A stretch of 64,000 nt of DNA from Periplaneta americana. Lineage: Eukaryota; Arthropoda; Insecta; Blattodea; Blattidae. This document shows, piece by piece, positions 27,245 through 38,409 of this stretch. The translations under genes were made by a program, and so were the position numbers. Numbering within the stretch: the first letter of the stretch is position 1; each line of letters opens with the position of its first letter. A model generated the notes under the pieces. The model was not told where the DNA came from, ran no database searches, and worked only from the letters and a program-made list of their open reading frames with translations. The DNA lies in assembly GCF_040183065.1 (NCBI RefSeq), contig NW_027185566.1:946501-1010500 (forward strand), written 5' to 3'.

Positions 27245-29761
27245 ATGAAATTTAATATATCGCCATCCTGTCTAGAAGAAATTTCTAAAAGTAGTATTGC
27301 TCAAGTCTCCAAGAATAGTTTTTGGGGAGGTTTTTTATCTGATGATTTTGAAAATCCCGAAATCCAAACTATACAAAAACTTCCCCATTTAACTCCTAAA
27401 AATTTGGAAAAAGTTTTTGCAGAACAAGAAATCTCTTTTGATACTCTCATTGTTCTAGAGAGTTCTGGTGGAAAAACAGACCTGAAGTCCATTAAGGAAT
27501 TTTGTTCTGATATGGGTATTTTTTATTACTGTGTCAATCCATTAATATCTCAAAAGGTAAAGCTCCCAAAAAAAATTCAAGAAAAAACACGGAAAAAAAC
27601 GAACCTAATCCAACAAAGTACAGAAAAAAATAATACTGTAACAGAAACTCAAACCTCAAAAGAAGATCCTACAAAATCCACTCTTATAGAAATAGACACA
27701 ACTCAACTACGAGAAATTTTTACTCAACCCCAACAAGACTTTCAAAAACGTCCGCAGCAAATTAAAATGATCCGAACCATTTTAGATACTTTCCAAAATT
27801 CAGAACACGCTTTTATTGAAGCCGCTACAGGAACAGGAAAGTCTTTGGCTTACCTACTCGCTAGTATTTTGCTGGTAGAACAAACTGGCGAAAGGATGAT
27901 TATTTCCACACACACAAAAACATTACAATCTCAGCTTTTAGATAAAGATATTCCTAAAGCACTCAAAATGTTGAATTCCAACATACAAGTAGGACTTGTA
28001 AAAGGGAAAACTAATTATCTTTGCTTAAGGCGTTTTTTTGATTTTAAGTCCCATATCACACAACAAACTGGCTTATTTATTCAGCGAGAAAATATTGAAT
28101 CTGCATTGCAAAAATTAGAACTTTGGTTGGAAACAACAACTTCTGGGGATTTAGATTCCATTGGTGGAGAAATTTTGAGTATCCGCTCAGAAATCAATAC
28201 ACAATCTGCACTTTGCAATAAAAGAAAATGTCCTTTTTTTAAAGATTGTTACTACTTTAAACTCTGGAGCCATTTGGAAAACTCTCGAATTATTGTTGTC
28301 AACCACGCTCTTTTGGTATCTCAAATGGATATGGAATACAGGGGTATTGATTATGAACTCATCCCTTATTCTAGATATCTTGTAGTAGATGAAGCTCATC
28401 ATTTTCCTAAAACGGCTCTGAGAGAAGAATCCTTTTCCTCCTATCATTTTATTAACTCTCTCATTCGTCTTACTGGCCAGGACACTCATAAAAAAGGATT
28501 TTTAGGTCATTTAGCTCAATTGGTAAAAAATATGGACATCCATTTAGAATTTACAGAATTTTTGGACAAAATCTCCCAAATAGAGAAAAATAGTTTACAA
28601 TTAAAAACTAAAATGCAAAACTTTTTCCAAATTCTACCCAAAATATTATCTGACAAAGAATATTATCGATTAACCCCCGAAACTCAAGAACAATTTATAA
28701 AACACGAAGCTTTATGGTTAGAGATGCAAGGAGCCTGTTTATTATTTTTGTCTAGTATAGAAGATTGCCAAAAAAAAATGAATACATTTGCAGAAGATTT
28801 TAAAGAATCTCAAAGCATACTCTACCAGCAAATAGAACAATGCAAAATAGAATTGTCCGAAGGACTGAATTTATGGGCAAAAATCTTTTCTGAGCTTATG
28901 CCTAAAACTGCTCTTTGGCTGGAAGAAGTAGGTAATGATTACTGTTTATACTTCGTCAATTTAGATAACCAAGAATTTTTACGAACCAGTTTATGGGAAC
29001 GTTACCAATCCATCATTTTGACATCGGCGACTTTGAGTGTAAATAAGTCTTTTGAAGATTTAAAGGCAAAACTATTTTTTGTAGGTAGTGCACAAGAAAG
29101 CCTTTTACTACCAGTATTCAATTACCAAAAAAATTGCTTGTTTCTAGTTGTCAACGACCTACCATTGCCAATAGAGAATACCTTTAACCAAAAAACGGTA
29201 GAACTCATTATCCCCTTAATCCAATCCATAAAAGGAGGTAGTTTAGTCTTGGCTACCTCCAATGAACAAATGAATTTAATAGCAGAATCACTGGCAAAAT
29301 CTATAAAACGTCCTATCTTAGTACAGGGTAAAGATAGTGTAGTTAACCTTTTAGAATCGGCAAAACAAGAAAGAAACGCCGTCCTTTTGGGAGTAGACAG
29401 TTTTTGGGAGGGTATTGACATCCCAGGAGATGCCCTAGAACTAGTTATATTGACCAAAATTCCTTTTAAACCTCCTGGACACCCTGTGACAGATGTTTTG
29501 TCTGAAATGGAAAAAGAAATAGGCAACAACCCCTTTGCTACCCTAACGCTTACCGAGGCAACAATAAAATTTAAACAAGGTTACGGTAGATTACTAAGAA
29601 CTGAAAATGACAAGGGCGTGGTGGTTTGTTTAGACCATAGGCTGATCAGTAAATATTATGGAAAAACTATACAAAATTCGTTATACACCCCTGTAAAAAT
29701 AGTAAGCCAAAAGCAACTTTTTAACACCGTAAAACAATTTTTTAACCAAAGTAACCTTTAA
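27245..29761 (+). CDS. dinG: DinG-family ATP-dependent DNA helicase
   Basis: This 838-aa superfamily 2 helicase resembles DinG/XPD. Walker A is EAATGTGKSLAYL near residue 192, the DEAH box is VVDEAHHF near 380, and cysteines in YLCLRR and LCNKRKCPFFKDC form the usual 4Fe-4S cluster site. C-terminal motifs include ILTSATL, SFWEGIDIPG and QGYGRLLRTENDKGVVVCLD. The family unwinds 5'-3' with forked or R-loop substrates. The N-terminal 150 residues are not recognised; no exonuclease motif is seen there. A strong ribosome binding site is lacking. Confidence 0.9.
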   Translation: MKFNISPSCLEEISKSSIAQVSKNSFWGGFLSDDFENPEIQTIQKLPHLTPKNLEKVFAEQEISFDTLIVLESSGGKTDLKSIKEFCSDMGIFYYCVNPLISQKVKLPKKIQEKTRKKTNLIQQSTEKNNTVTETQTSKEDPTKSTLIEIDTTQLREIFTQPQQDFQKRPQQIKMIRTILDTFQNSEHAFIEAATGTGKSLAYLLASILLVEQTGERMIISTHTKTLQSQLLDKDIPKALKMLNSNIQVGLVKGKTNYLCLRRFFDFKSHITQQTGLFIQRENIESALQKLELWLETTTSGDLDSIGGEILSIRSEINTQSALCNKRKCPFFKDCYYFKLWSHLENSRIIVVNHALLVSQMDMEYRGIDYELIPYSRYLVVDEAHHFPKTALREESFSSYHFINSLIRLTGQDTHKKGFLGHLAQLVKNMDIHLEFTEFLDKISQIEKNSLQLKTKMQNFFQILPKILSDKEYYRLTPETQEQFIKHEALWLEMQGACLLFLSSIEDCQKKMNTFAEDFKESQSILYQQIEQCKIELSEGLNLWAKIFSELMPKTALWLEEVGNDYCLYFVNLDNQEFLRTSLWERYQSIILTSATLSVNKSFEDLKAKLFFVGSAQESLLLPVFNYQKNCLFLVVNDLPLPIENTFNQKTVELIIPLIQSIKGGSLVLATSNEQMNLIAESLAKSIKRPILVQGKDSVVNLLESAKQERNAVLLGVDSFWEGIDIPGDALELVILTKIPFKPPGHPVTDVLSEMEKEIGNNPFATLTLTEATIKFKQGYGRLLRTENDKGVVVCLDHRLISKYYGKTIQNSLYTPVKIVSQKQLFNTVKQFFNQSNL

Positions 29762-29846
29762 AATCACCCGGCATAGTTTACTTAGTTCTCAAATATAGTT
29801 ATATTAGTAAGTGTATGTTGAACACTCAATCACGGAGGCATATTTT

Positions 29847-30575
29847 ATGTTCGGAAAAGATAGAAAATTCTTGGCTAAAAGTGGGTTTTATATCTGGTTT
29901 TTTCTCCCTATTTTATTAGTGATAAGTCTTTTAGGGGTGGGATTTTTGATTTCTCAAGTAGGGGATTCTTTTCACAAAAATAATCGCCACCTGATTGTAA
30001 AAGGATTGGCAGAACAAGAAGTTCTAGCAGACTTAGCTATTTGGAAAATTTCTTTTACAACTTCTGGAAAAGATCTTGGTTTGATTGGCAAAAAAAGTAC
30101 TCAAACGCAACAGGCTATCACACAGTTTCTAAAAAAACAGGGCTTTACAGAAAATGAAATGGAAAACGGAGATTTTTGGATCGGTACCAATTCTTCTCAG
30201 GACAGCTTAATCACCTATACTGGGTCCATTATTGTAAGGACAAGTAGTATCCAAAAGGTACAAACCGCCAACAAAAATATCTATTCCATTATTAAAGGTG
30301 GTTTTCTAGTCTCTTCCGACAATCCAAGATATATTTTCAATAAAGTCAACAATATCAAACCTCAATTGTTGTCTGTGGCTTTGGATAATGCTCGTAAAAC
30401 AGCCTATATCTTTGCAAAAAATAGTCATACCAAAATTGGAAAGGTACGCTATGCTCATCAAGGGGTCATTTCTATTGTAGCTAGAGATATACAAACCAGC
30501 GACAGTTGGACAGAACAAAAATCCCCCAATAAAATTGTACGTATGGTTATTACTGTAGACTACAATCTGATATAA
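29847..30575 (+). CDS. SIMPL-domain (DUF541) exported protein
   Basis: This 242-aa protein has a single N-terminal hydrophobic helix (about residues 12-40, WFFLPILLVISLLGVGFL) acting as an anchor or uncleaved signal, followed by a SIMPL domain: HLIVKGLAEQEVLADLAIWKISF is its opening strand, and later VALDNARKTAYIFAKN and KIVRMVITVDYNL are typical. Periplasmic SIMPL proteins have no agreed biochemical role, though some are linked to oxidative stress. I chose the ATG at 29847 because GGAGG lies 9 nt upstream; the frame extends 36 nt further. Confidence 0.82.
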   Translation: MFGKDRKFLAKSGFYIWFFLPILLVISLLGVGFLISQVGDSFHKNNRHLIVKGLAEQEVLADLAIWKISFTTSGKDLGLIGKKSTQTQQAITQFLKKQGFTENEMENGDFWIGTNSSQDSLITYTGSIIVRTSSIQKVQTANKNIYSIIKGGFLVSSDNPRYIFNKVNNIKPQLLSVALDNARKTAYIFAKNSHTKIGKVRYAHQGVISIVARDIQTSDSWTEQKSPNKIVRMVITVDYNLI

Positions 30576-30584
30576 CTAGATAGA

Positions 30585-33410
30585 CTATTTCATCACTTCT
30601 TTTAAATAATGTCCTGTATAAGAATTTGCAGATTTCGCAATTTCTAGAGGTGTTCCTTGAGCTATGACACTCCCTCCTGCGTCTCCGCCTTCTGGTCCAA
30701 TATCGATAATGTAATCTGCCACTTTAATTAAATCTAAATTATGTTCAATAATGACCATCGTATTCCCTAAGTCAACCAACCGCTGCAAGACATCTATCAG
30801 TTTGTGTACATCGGCAAAATGGAGTCCTGTCGTTGGCTCGTCTAATACATAGAGAGTTTTTCCGGTAGATCGTTTGGCTAATTCTTTGGAAAGTTTGATC
30901 CTTTGAGCTTCTCCACCAGAAAGGGTCGTAGAATTTTGACCGAGTTTAATATAGTCTAACCCCACATCCAAAAGAGTTTGCAAAATACGGCTCACCGTAG
31001 GATGGTGCTGAAAAAACTCATAAGCTTCACCCACACTCATCTGTAAAATATCATAAATATTTTTACCCTTGTAAAAAACATCCAAAGTTTCTTGATTATA
31101 TCTTTTCCCTTTACAAACATCACACTCTACATATACATCTGCTAGAAAATGCATCTCAATTTTTTTCACTCCATCACCCGAACAAGCCTCGCATCGTCCT
31201 CCCTTAACGTTAAATGAAAATCGCCCTGGAGTAAATCCTTTGAGTTTAGCCTGATTGGTTTGAGCAAAAAGCTCTCGAATATGATCAAAAATTTTTACAT
31301 AGGTTGCTGGGTTAGAACGAGGAGTACGCCCAATGGGACTTTGGTCTATATTGATTAAAGTATCTATATGTTCTAAACCTTGTACAGAACCATAAATAGC
31401 TCGAGCTTTCCCTTCCTGTAAATTCAGATTTTTTTGGCATACAGGAACTAAAGTTTCTCGGACTAAAGAAGACTTACCCGAACCAGACACTCCAGTAACA
31501 ACAATAAATTTTCCCAGTGGAAAAGATACCGTAATATCTTTGAGATTATTTGTTTTTACTCCCTTAAGAACAATGGATTTACCATTGCCTGAACGAAGTT
31601 TTTTGGGGATTTCTATCTTTTTTTTACCCGACAAATATTGACTAGTTAAAGACTCTGAATGAGCTAAAACCTTTTTGAGACTTCCTGCTGTTAAAATTTC
31701 TCCACCATGAACACCCGCTCCCGGTCCCATATCGATAATAAAATCCGCCGTACGAATAATCTGTTCATCATGCTCCACAATAATAAGAGTATTCCCCAGT
31801 GATTGGAGCTGAATGAGAGTGTCTATCAATTTGTCATTATCTCTTTGATGAAGTCCAATACTCGGTTCATCTAAAACGTATAAAACTCCCGTCAATTTTG
31901 TTCCAATCTGTGTAGCCAAACGGATTCTTTGCATTTCTCCACCCGAAAGACTATCTGCATTTCGGTGTAAAGTTAAATAATCTAAACCAACCGCTGTTAA
32001 AAAAGAGAGACGAGCTTCAATTTCTTGAATGACTTTATTGGCAATTTGACGATCCGTTTCAGAAAGTTCCAAAGAGGTGAGCCAAGCATAGCTCTTTTGT
32101 ATGGGTAAAGAAGTTACTCCACCAATGGAATAACCACCAATAGTAATAAATTGGAGTTCTTTTTTTAAACGAAACCCAGCACAATGGGAACAAGTTTCTC
32201 GGAGCATAAATTTAGCATAAAATTGTCTACTATGTTCACTCTGTGTTTCTCTATATCGTCTTTCTACCATAGGTATCAAGCCTTCAAAAGGTTTATTAAA
32301 CTCAAAAGAAGAACTTCCGCCTTCAATCTTGACTTCTAAAATTTCTGTGCCCGTACCGTAAAGAATAATCTGGATAATCTTTTCTGGAAGCTTTTTAATA
32401 GGTACATTCAACTTGAATTTATACTTTTTAGCCAATGCCAAAAAGTAAGCTTTATACCATTTGGAACCCTCTATATCTCCAATTAGTCTAACACCATCAT
32501 CTTCTAGACTTTTCTCCACATCAAAAATTAAATTCGCTTGAGGAGTCAAAATATACCCCAGCCCAGCACAATGCTCACAAGCCCCTTCGGGCAAATTAAA
32601 CGAGAAAATTCTAGGATGAAGCTCTGGTAAAGAAAAACCACAAATACTACAGGCATATACGGTAGAAAAAGATTTCTCTTGCTCTCCCATTTTTACGAGT
32701 AAAAGCCCCTCCGCTTCTCTCACAGCAACTTCTACCGCTTCTGCAATTCTAGATCTCAAATCCTCAGAAATTTCCTTCAGAGTCATTCTATCTACAATCA
32801 AAGATATGGTATGTTTTTTGTTTTTTTCCAAATGGATCGTATCTTCTTCTAATGAGACCTTTTCACCATTGATATAAGCGTTTAAAAACCCCTGCAGACG
32901 ATATTTTTCTAACTGGGTATGATAAGTCCCCTTACGTTCTCTAACAATTGGACTTAAAATTTCAATTTTGGAACCGAATGGGTAGGATAAAATTTCTTCC
33001 ACAATTTGATCCACAGCTTTTGCCATAATAGGGATACCATCATGAGGGCAATGAGGAACACCCACTCTGGCAAAAAGCACTCTTAAGTAATCATAAATTT
33101 CGGTTACGGTTCCTACGGTGGATCTTGGGTTATGAGAAGTTGTTTTTTGATCTATAGAAACAGCGGGAGAAAGCCCTTCAATAGAATCCACTTCGGGTTT
33201 TTCCATCATACCTAAAAATTGTCTAGCGTAAGAAGATAGAGACTCTACATATCTTCTTTGTCCTTCGGCATAGATGGTATCAAAGGCCAATGAAGATTTA
33301 CCAGAACCAGAAAGCCCCGTAATAACAACCACCTTGTTTTTAGGAATATCTACAGAAATATTCTTTAAATTATGGGTTTTAGCTCCCCGAATATTAATGC
33401 TAGAATTCAT
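30585..33410 (-). CDS. uvrA: UvrABC excinuclease subunit A
   Basis: This 941-aa protein finds bulky DNA damage and loads UvrB. It has two ABC ATPase modules: Walker [14 protein letters not shown] near residue 32 and [13 protein letters not shown] near 640, with signature [12 protein letters not shown] and [15 protein letters not shown]. Zinc modules are CSICG...CEHC and CEACSGDG...CDVCKG. Length is normal. GAGG supports the ATG. It is divergent from the lipoprotein gene at 33462 with only 51 bp between. uvrB and uvrC are not in the window. Confidence 0.98.
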   Translation of the reverse strand: MNSSINIRGAKTHNLKNISVDIPKNKVVVITGLSGSGKSSLAFDTIYAEGQRRYVESLSSYARQFLGMMEKPEVDSIEGLSPAVSIDQKTTSHNPRSTVGTVTEIYDYLRVLFARVGVPHCPHDGIPIMAKAVDQIVEEILSYPFGSKIEILSPIVRERKGTYHTQLEKYRLQGFLNAYINGEKVSLEEDTIHLEKNKKHTISLIVDRMTLKEISEDLRSRIAEAVEVAVREAEGLLLVKMGEQEKSFSTVYACSICGFSLPELHPRIFSFNLPEGACEHCAGLGYILTPQANLIFDVEKSLEDDGVRLIGDIEGSKWYKAYFLALAKKYKFKLNVPIKKLPEKIIQIILYGTGTEILEVKIEGGSSSFEFNKPFEGLIPMVERRYRETQSEHSRQFYAKFMLRETCSHCAGFRLKKELQFITIGGYSIGGVTSLPIQKSYAWLTSLELSETDRQIANKVIQEIEARLSFLTAVGLDYLTLHRNADSLSGGEMQRIRLATQIGTKLTGVLYVLDEPSIGLHQRDNDKLIDTLIQLQSLGNTLIIVEHDEQIIRTADFIIDMGPGAGVHGGEILTAGSLKKVLAHSESLTSQYLSGKKKIEIPKKLRSGNGKSIVLKGVKTNNLKDITVSFPLGKFIVVTGVSGSGKSSLVRETLVPVCQKNLNLQEGKARAIYGSVQGLEHIDTLINIDQSPIGRTPRSNPATYVKIFDHIRELFAQTNQAKLKGFTPGRFSFNVKGGRCEACSGDGVKKIEMHFLADVYVECDVCKGKRYNQETLDVFYKGKNIYDILQMSVGEAYEFFQHHPTVSRILQTLLDVGLDYIKLGQNSTTLSGGEAQRIKLSKELAKRSTGKTLYVLDEPTTGLHFADVHKLIDVLQRLVDLGNTMVIIEHNLDLIKVADYIIDIGPEGGDAGGSVIAQGTPLEIAKSANSYTGHYLKEVMK

Positions 33411-33461
33411 AAAAACCTCGTTATTTTTTAAAGAGAATAATAAAATATAAGGAAAAAGACT

Positions 33462-34757
33462 GTGTTAAAAAAGTTCTATATTATCGCTTTTTGCTTGATT
33501 TTTCTTATAAGCTGCGGAAATGAAGAAACAGAATACCCTGGAGGAACAAATGGTGCTGGGGCGGCAAATACACCGCCTGTGTCTTATAAAATATATACCT
33601 TAGTTTTTTATGAGAAACCCTATTCTTCAGAGATGTACTACCATTTAATCAAACTCGCCAACTTTAACAAAATTGAATCCTCCTTTTTTATTTTAATAGA
33701 TATTGATGACCCTAACTTTAAAAAGAAAATTACCGATTTTCTAGCCAAGCGAACGGACAACATCAATATGATTTCTCTTGGCGTCGTTCCTAAAGAGATA
33801 CCCGAAATGGAAAAGTTCCAGCCTTATGTGGAAAAAGCGATCTTTTTATTCCCCCAAGAAAAACCGAAATTTGAAACTCTCAGTTCTACAGTCAGTACTT
33901 CTAGTACCAGTACTGAAGCTAAAAATACTATTCACGTCTTTCCTGAAAATTATAATTTTTTAGGCAGTAGCATAAAACTACGCTACGCACTACAAGATAA
34001 ATCTTTTCTAGCTGGTGTACTTAAGTATTTAACGGGTGGAAATATCAACAAACCAGCCATTTCTAATATAGATGAAATAGCCTATATACAGGGAGAAACA
34101 AGACCTACCGCCAATATCCGAGTTATGCAAGGAGAAAATTCTAAAAGTTTTAAAGAAACAACCAATATCAACGCCTTAGATGATGGTAGCATCACGGGGA
34201 TCCCATTGGATCCAAAACAAAATATCCAAGTTCAAGTAATTTCTGGTAAACAACAGAGCAATTACTGGATTGAAGGACTCAGTAGCAGCTTTTTATATTT
34301 TAACTTTCAACCTTTGGGCAACAACACTATCAGCATTACCTCATATTTTACTCCTCTGAATCTAGAGGATATCCTTTTTGCTGGGTCTAATATTGAACTG
34401 GACAAAGATAACGAAAAAAAAGCCATTTACGCCCTAGAACTTACCATAGAGGAATCTGCCGATACAAAAGCGAATAGTTGGAAAGGAGATTATAAAAACG
34501 GGGTTTTATCTTTAAAGGTTCCACAAGAAATTTTGCCCGTTACACTCAATTTAAAAGATGATGCCTGGTCACTCTCGGCACCTGCCTCTGTCAAGAGCTT
34601 CGCTGAAGTCAAAGAAACCAAAAAAGATTACGAATCTAGAAGTGCAACCGCCGCTAAGATCACTCTCTCCCTCAAGTCGGATAACTCCAACCTGAGCAAA
34701 ACGGAAGAGTTCACTTCCGCGGCAAACACACCTGCAGAAGAAACAAAATCAACTTAA
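33462..34757 (+). CDS. Hypothetical lipoprotein
   Basis: This 431-aa protein has a lipoprotein signal peptide with lipobox LISC (Cys about residue 18), then a short Gly/Asn/Ala-rich linker (GGTNGAGAANTPP) and a large polar domain rich in Ser, Thr and Lys. No domain is recognised. The GTG start has AAGGA upstream. The C-terminal tail is Ser/Thr/Glu-rich. Likely a surface or periplasmic lipoprotein; single gene, divergent from uvrA and followed by a hairpin. Confidence 0.75.
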   Translation: MLKKFYIIAFCLIFLISCGNEETEYPGGTNGAGAANTPPVSYKIYTLVFYEKPYSSEMYYHLIKLANFNKIESSFFILIDIDDPNFKKKITDFLAKRTDNINMISLGVVPKEIPEMEKFQPYVEKAIFLFPQEKPKFETLSSTVSTSSTSTEAKNTIHVFPENYNFLGSSIKLRYALQDKSFLAGVLKYLTGGNINKPAISNIDEIAYIQGETRPTANIRVMQGENSKSFKETTNINALDDGSITGIPLDPKQNIQVQVISGKQQSNYWIEGLSSSFLYFNFQPLGNNTISITSYFTPLNLEDILFAGSNIELDKDNEKKAIYALELTIEESADTKANSWKGDYKNGVLSLKVPQEILPVTLNLKDDAWSLSAPASVKSFAEVKETKKDYESRSATAAKITLSLKSDNSNLSKTEEFTSAANTPAEETKST

Positions 34758-34764
34758 TAGGAAG

Positions 34765-34792
34765 CCCTCTAAGTTAAAAATCACCTAGAGGG
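34765..34792. terminator. Hairpin between convergent genes
   Basis: CCCTCTA and TAGAGGG form a 7-bp stem, extendable by GT/AC past one mismatch, between the ends of the lipoprotein gene and the small gene at 34800-34940. The position between convergent genes suggests a shared terminator; the T tract is weak on both strands. Confidence 0.45.
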
Positions 34793-34799
34793 AAACGTT

Positions 34800-34940
34800 T
34801 TAAAGCGTTTCTTCTTCCCATTCAGAATAAAAAAAGTAAACAAGCTGTTCCGAAATAATCTTGATCGCGTTGTCTAAATAATTCTGATCCCCCAACTTAT
34901 CTTTTAAGTCTAGGATTTTTAAGGAACTTCCATTTTCCAT
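34800..34940 (-). CDS. Small hypothetical protein, 46 aa, downstream of yraN
   Basis: This short gene encodes 46 residues beginning MENGSSLKILDLKDKLGDQN and ending EWEEETL. AAGGA lies 7 nt upstream of the ATG, and the gene begins 28 nt after the yraN stop on the same strand, followed by a hairpin. The residues form plausible amphipathic helices with an acidic tail, and codon use is like that of neighbours. It looks like a real small gene of a yraN operon, but no homologue is recognised. Confidence 0.5.
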   Translation of the reverse strand: MENGSSLKILDLKDKLGDQNYLDNAIKIISEQLVYFFYSEWEEETL

Positions 34941-34968
34941 TTTCCCATCCTTGGTACATAATAAATTA

Positions 34969-35319
34969 TTAGTTGGCTTCCACCACTTCTATATCAAACC
35001 AGTTCTGAGAACGATACAAAATAGAAATAAGTAAGAGCTGTACTAATCCTGACCATCCTTTATCAGTAATATATATTTCGGCAGCTTTTTGAATTTTTTC
35101 AATTTTTCTTGTCGTAATCGCTTCTAATCCAGAACCAAAAATACCATTTGTTCTGGTTTTTACTTCCACAAAAAAAAGGGTATTATGTTTTTGAACAATG
35201 AGGTCTATTTCTCCCAATGGGGTAAAAAAATTCTTTTGGACAATTTTGTACCCTCGCTTGGTTAAATAGTTCGCCGCCAAGTCTTCTCCTATTTTACCTA
35301 TTCTTTTGTTTTTACTCAT
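34969..35319 (-). CDS. yraN: YraN/UPF0102 family nuclease-like protein
   Basis: This 116-aa protein matches the UPF0102 pattern: GKIGEDLAANYLTKRGYKIVQKN, then GEIDLIVQKHNTLFFVEVKTR, which is the restriction-nuclease-like core with E, D and ExK residues, then an alpha helix starting ITTRKIEKIQKAAE. The family is predicted to be a Holliday-junction-resolvase-related nuclease, but its substrate is not established. Length is normal. AGGAAGG lies upstream. A 46-aa gene follows on the same strand. Confidence 0.92.
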   Translation of the reverse strand: MSKNKRIGKIGEDLAANYLTKRGYKIVQKNFFTPLGEIDLIVQKHNTLFFVEVKTRTNGIFGSGLEAITTRKIEKIQKAAEIYITDKGWSGLVQLLLISILYRSQNWFDIEVVEAN

Positions 35320-35403
35320 TTTTTGTATTAAATTTCCTTCCTAAATGGGTATTAAAAATAATAGTATTTCCATTCTATTCTTACAACAACCAAAAGAGGT
35401 TTT

Positions 35404-38361
35404 ATGGCTGAAAGTCCCAAAATATCTCCTAGAGGTAGACGTGTTCCTTCTAGATTTCCTGCATTTTTTATTTTTTTAGGATTTGTACTTTTGTTCCTGT
35501 TCTTTTCCTCTTCTTTTAAAGATACAAAAGTTCAAACTTTATCTTACTCTGATTTTATATCTTATAGTAAGGGTATCTTTCAAGTTTCCACTCACCAAAG
35601 TACTGATGATCATTCCTCTGCTCCTGATACCGTCTATATTATGCAATTGGAAAGTCGAAATCCAGAACAGCAAATTTATAAAGAAGTTAATGGTGATAGA
35701 GTTATAAAAATAGATAGCCATAATAAGGATAGTTATAAAATACTCCCTTATAAAAAGATCGTAAAAGTCAATGTACGCGGAGCCAACACGGTGGATGGTG
35801 AAATGATGGATGACCAAAGTGTTAAAGCCTACATCGCTTCTATTCCTGCCAATACATCTATTTTAGACCAAATATCCCAATACCCAGACATTAATGTTAA
35901 AGTTATCCCAGAAAGTGATGGTGGAATTTTAGGCTCTCTGCTGAGCTTTTTACCTTGGTTTTTTATTTTCTTGTTCTTTTGGTACTTCTTAATGCGACAA
36001 GTGAGTAGTTCTGGAAACAGAGCGTTTAACTTTGTAAAAAGTAATGCCAAACGCTACAACCCAGATAACGAAGGAAAAGTAACATTCAACGACATTGCTG
36101 GTTATAAAGAAGCGAAAACAGAACTCTCAGAAATTGTAGATTTTTTAAAAAATCCAGAAAAATACCAAAAATTAGGAGCTAAGATCCCCAAAGGAATTCT
36201 TCTTTCTGGAGCCCCAGGAACAGGAAAAACACTCTTTGCCAAAGCCGTTGCTGGAGAGGCAGAAAGACCTTTCTTCAGCATCAGTGGTTCTGAGTTTGTA
36301 GAATTATTTGTTGGAGTAGCAGCTTCTCGTGTGCGGGACCTATTTGACAATGCAAAAAAAGTAGCTCCTGCTATCATTTTTATTGATGAACTGGATGCTA
36401 TTGGTCGTATGAGAGGAGTTGGTAATGGGGGCGGTAACGATGAAAAAGAACAAGCCCTCAATCAGATTTTAGTGGAAATGGATGGTTTTAACAAAGATAC
36501 GAATGTCATTGTTTTGGCTGCGACCAACCGTGCCGATGTTTTAGACCCCGCCTTGCTCCGACCAGGAAGATTTGATAGACAGATTCGTTTTGAAAACCCT
36601 AACGAACAAGACCGTTTAGCTATACTTCAACTACATGCAAAAAGTAAGCCTATCGATCCAAAAATAGATTTTACCCAGATTTCTAAAGATATTTCTGGGT
36701 TTTCTGGAGCAGAAATAGCCAACTTAATCAATGAGGCTCTGCTTATCTCTGCTCGTAAAAATAAACCATTTGCAGATGCGGAGGATATTAGGGAAGCTCA
36801 GGAAAAAGTCACAAAACAAAAAAATAATCTGGCTTCAGAACCTCCTACTTTTTTTGGGAGGAGTAAGGCTAAATTTTATGATGCAACCTCCAAACCAGCC
36901 ACTACATTCAAAGATGTTGCCGGTGTTTACGAGGCTAAGGAAGAATTAGTTGAGGTGATCGATTTTCTTAAAAAACCAGAAAAATATACTGCTCTTGGGG
37001 CGAGAATCCCTAAGGGAATTTTGCTTACTGGTGCCCCAGGGACAGGAAAGACTCTTTTGGCTAAAGCCGTTGCTGGAGAGGCCGGAAGACCTTTCTTTAG
37101 TGTGAGTGGTTCCGATTTTATTGAGATGTATGTAGGGGTGGGAGCGTCTCGTGTTAGAGACTTATTTGACAATGCAAAAAAAAATGCCCCCTGTATTGTA
37201 TTTATTGATGAAATTGACGCTATTGGAAAAAAAAGAGGCTCCAATTTTGGAGGCGGTAACGATGAACGAGACAATACCCTCAACCAAATTTTAGTAGAAA
37301 TGGATGGTTTCAACACAAGCGATACCGTCATCGTTTTGGCATCTACCAACCGTGCTGATATTTTAGACCCTGCTCTGCTCCGACCAGGAAGATTTGACAG
37401 GCAAGTTACCGTAGAAAAACCTGATTTAAAAGCTAGAGAAGATATTTTGAAAGTTCATGCTCGAAATAAGCCACTTTCTACACAGGTAGATCTCAAAGAA
37501 CTCGCTCGAGGAACGACAGGTTTTTCCGGAGCAGAATTGGCAAACTTACTCAATGAAGCCGCTTTGCTAACCGCAAGAGATAATAGAACAGAAATTACTC
37601 CCATAGATATTGACAATGCAAAAGATAAAGTTCTTATGGGACCTGAGAAAAAAAATATGTTAATGCTAGAAAGAGATAAAATTAACACCGCTTATCACGA
37701 AGCTGCACATGCTATAGTGGCACACTATCTACCCCATACAGATCCCGTTTATAAAGTCACCATTATTCCTAGAGGACGAGCTTTAGGAGTAACACAACAG
37801 CTCCCTATTGATGACAAACAAGGATACACCAAAACCTACCTACTTAACCGTATTTCTATTTTAATGGCTGGGCGTATTGGTGAAGAAATCCGTTTTGGTC
37901 AAGGAGAAATCACAACCGGAGCTTCTAGCGATATTGATGTAGCAACACAAATGGCACAAAGGTATGTCACTCAATTTGGAATGAGCGAAAAACTGGGAAT
38001 GATCCACTACGAACAAAACAGCTACGAAGGAAAAGGTTACAGTGAAGAAACCGCCAAAATGATTGATGAAGAAATTAGAAGAATTATTGATCAACAATAT
38101 AAAGTTGCCTACGATCTTTTAGAAACTCATAAAGACAAATTAACAGAAATGTCCAATATTCTTTTAGAAAAAGAAACAATTGATGAAGATGAAATTATTG
38201 AGATTTTAGGTGTAAAACCAGGAGTTGCAGAACTCCGTGCCGAAGTAGATGCAGAGTATCAAAAGCTTTTGGCTCGTCAGAAAGCCAGAGGGATTCACTA
38301 CCAAGAGGAAGAGTCCAAAGAACCTACTTCACCTCAAGAACAGGAAACTCCTTCCGTTTAA
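35404..38361 (+). CDS. ftsH: FtsH-type membrane zinc metalloprotease with two AAA ATPase domains
   Basis: This protein pulls membrane and cytosolic proteins into a zinc protease chamber. TM helices lie at about 18-38 and 178-198 with a periplasmic domain between. The chain then has two complete AAA+ modules: AAA1 (about 226-470) with GAPGTGKT 269-276, IIFIDELDA 324-332 and RPGRFDRQ 386-393; AAA2 (about 500-745) with GAPGTGKT 543-550, IVFIDEIDA 598-606 and RPGRFDRQ 660-667. The M41 protease follows: HEAAH 765-769 and the third zinc ligand Asp843 in ASSDID. Ordinary FtsH has one AAA module and 610-700 residues; this one has 985 in a single open frame. Pore loops read FVGVA (AAA1) and YVGVG (AAA2). 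GAGG supports the ATG. Confidence 0.95.
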   Translation: MAESPKISPRGRRVPSRFPAFFIFLGFVLLFLFFSSSFKDTKVQTLSYSDFISYSKGIFQVSTHQSTDDHSSAPDTVYIMQLESRNPEQQIYKEVNGDRVIKIDSHNKDSYKILPYKKIVKVNVRGANTVDGEMMDDQSVKAYIASIPANTSILDQISQYPDINVKVIPESDGGILGSLLSFLPWFFIFLFFWYFLMRQVSSSGNRAFNFVKSNAKRYNPDNEGKVTFNDIAGYKEAKTELSEIVDFLKNPEKYQKLGAKIPKGILLSGAPGTGKTLFAKAVAGEAERPFFSISGSEFVELFVGVAASRVRDLFDNAKKVAPAIIFIDELDAIGRMRGVGNGGGNDEKEQALNQILVEMDGFNKDTNVIVLAATNRADVLDPALLRPGRFDRQIRFENPNEQDRLAILQLHAKSKPIDPKIDFTQISKDISGFSGAEIANLINEALLISARKNKPFADAEDIREAQEKVTKQKNNLASEPPTFFGRSKAKFYDATSKPATTFKDVAGVYEAKEELVEVIDFLKKPEKYTALGARIPKGILLTGAPGTGKTLLAKAVAGEAGRPFFSVSGSDFIEMYVGVGASRVRDLFDNAKKNAPCIVFIDEIDAIGKKRGSNFGGGNDERDNTLNQILVEMDGFNTSDTVIVLASTNRADILDPALLRPGRFDRQVTVEKPDLKAREDILKVHARNKPLSTQVDLKELARGTTGFSGAELANLLNEAALLTARDNRTEITPIDIDNAKDKVLMGPEKKNMLMLERDKINTAYHEAAHAIVAHYLPHTDPVYKVTIIPRGRALGVTQQLPIDDKQGYTKTYLLNRISILMAGRIGEEIRFGQGEITTGASSDIDVATQMAQRYVTQFGMSEKLGMIHYEQNSYEGKGYSEETAKMIDEEIRRIIDQQYKVAYDLLETHKDKLTEMSNILLEKETIDEDEIIEILGVKPGVAELRAEVDAEYQKLLARQKARGIHYQEEESKEPTSPQEQETPSV

Positions 38362-38380
38362 ACATCATGTTCACTTTCTA

Positions 38381-38409
38381 CCCCCAGTGAAAGCTATTTT
38401 CACTGGGGG
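38381..38409 (+). terminator. Hairpin after ftsH
   Basis: A perfect 12-bp stem, CCCCCAGTGAAA/TTTCACTGGGGG, with a 5-nt loop begins 20 nt after the ftsH stop. It is very stable but is not followed by a run of T, so it may be a terminator or an mRNA 3'-end stabiliser. Confidence 0.6.
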
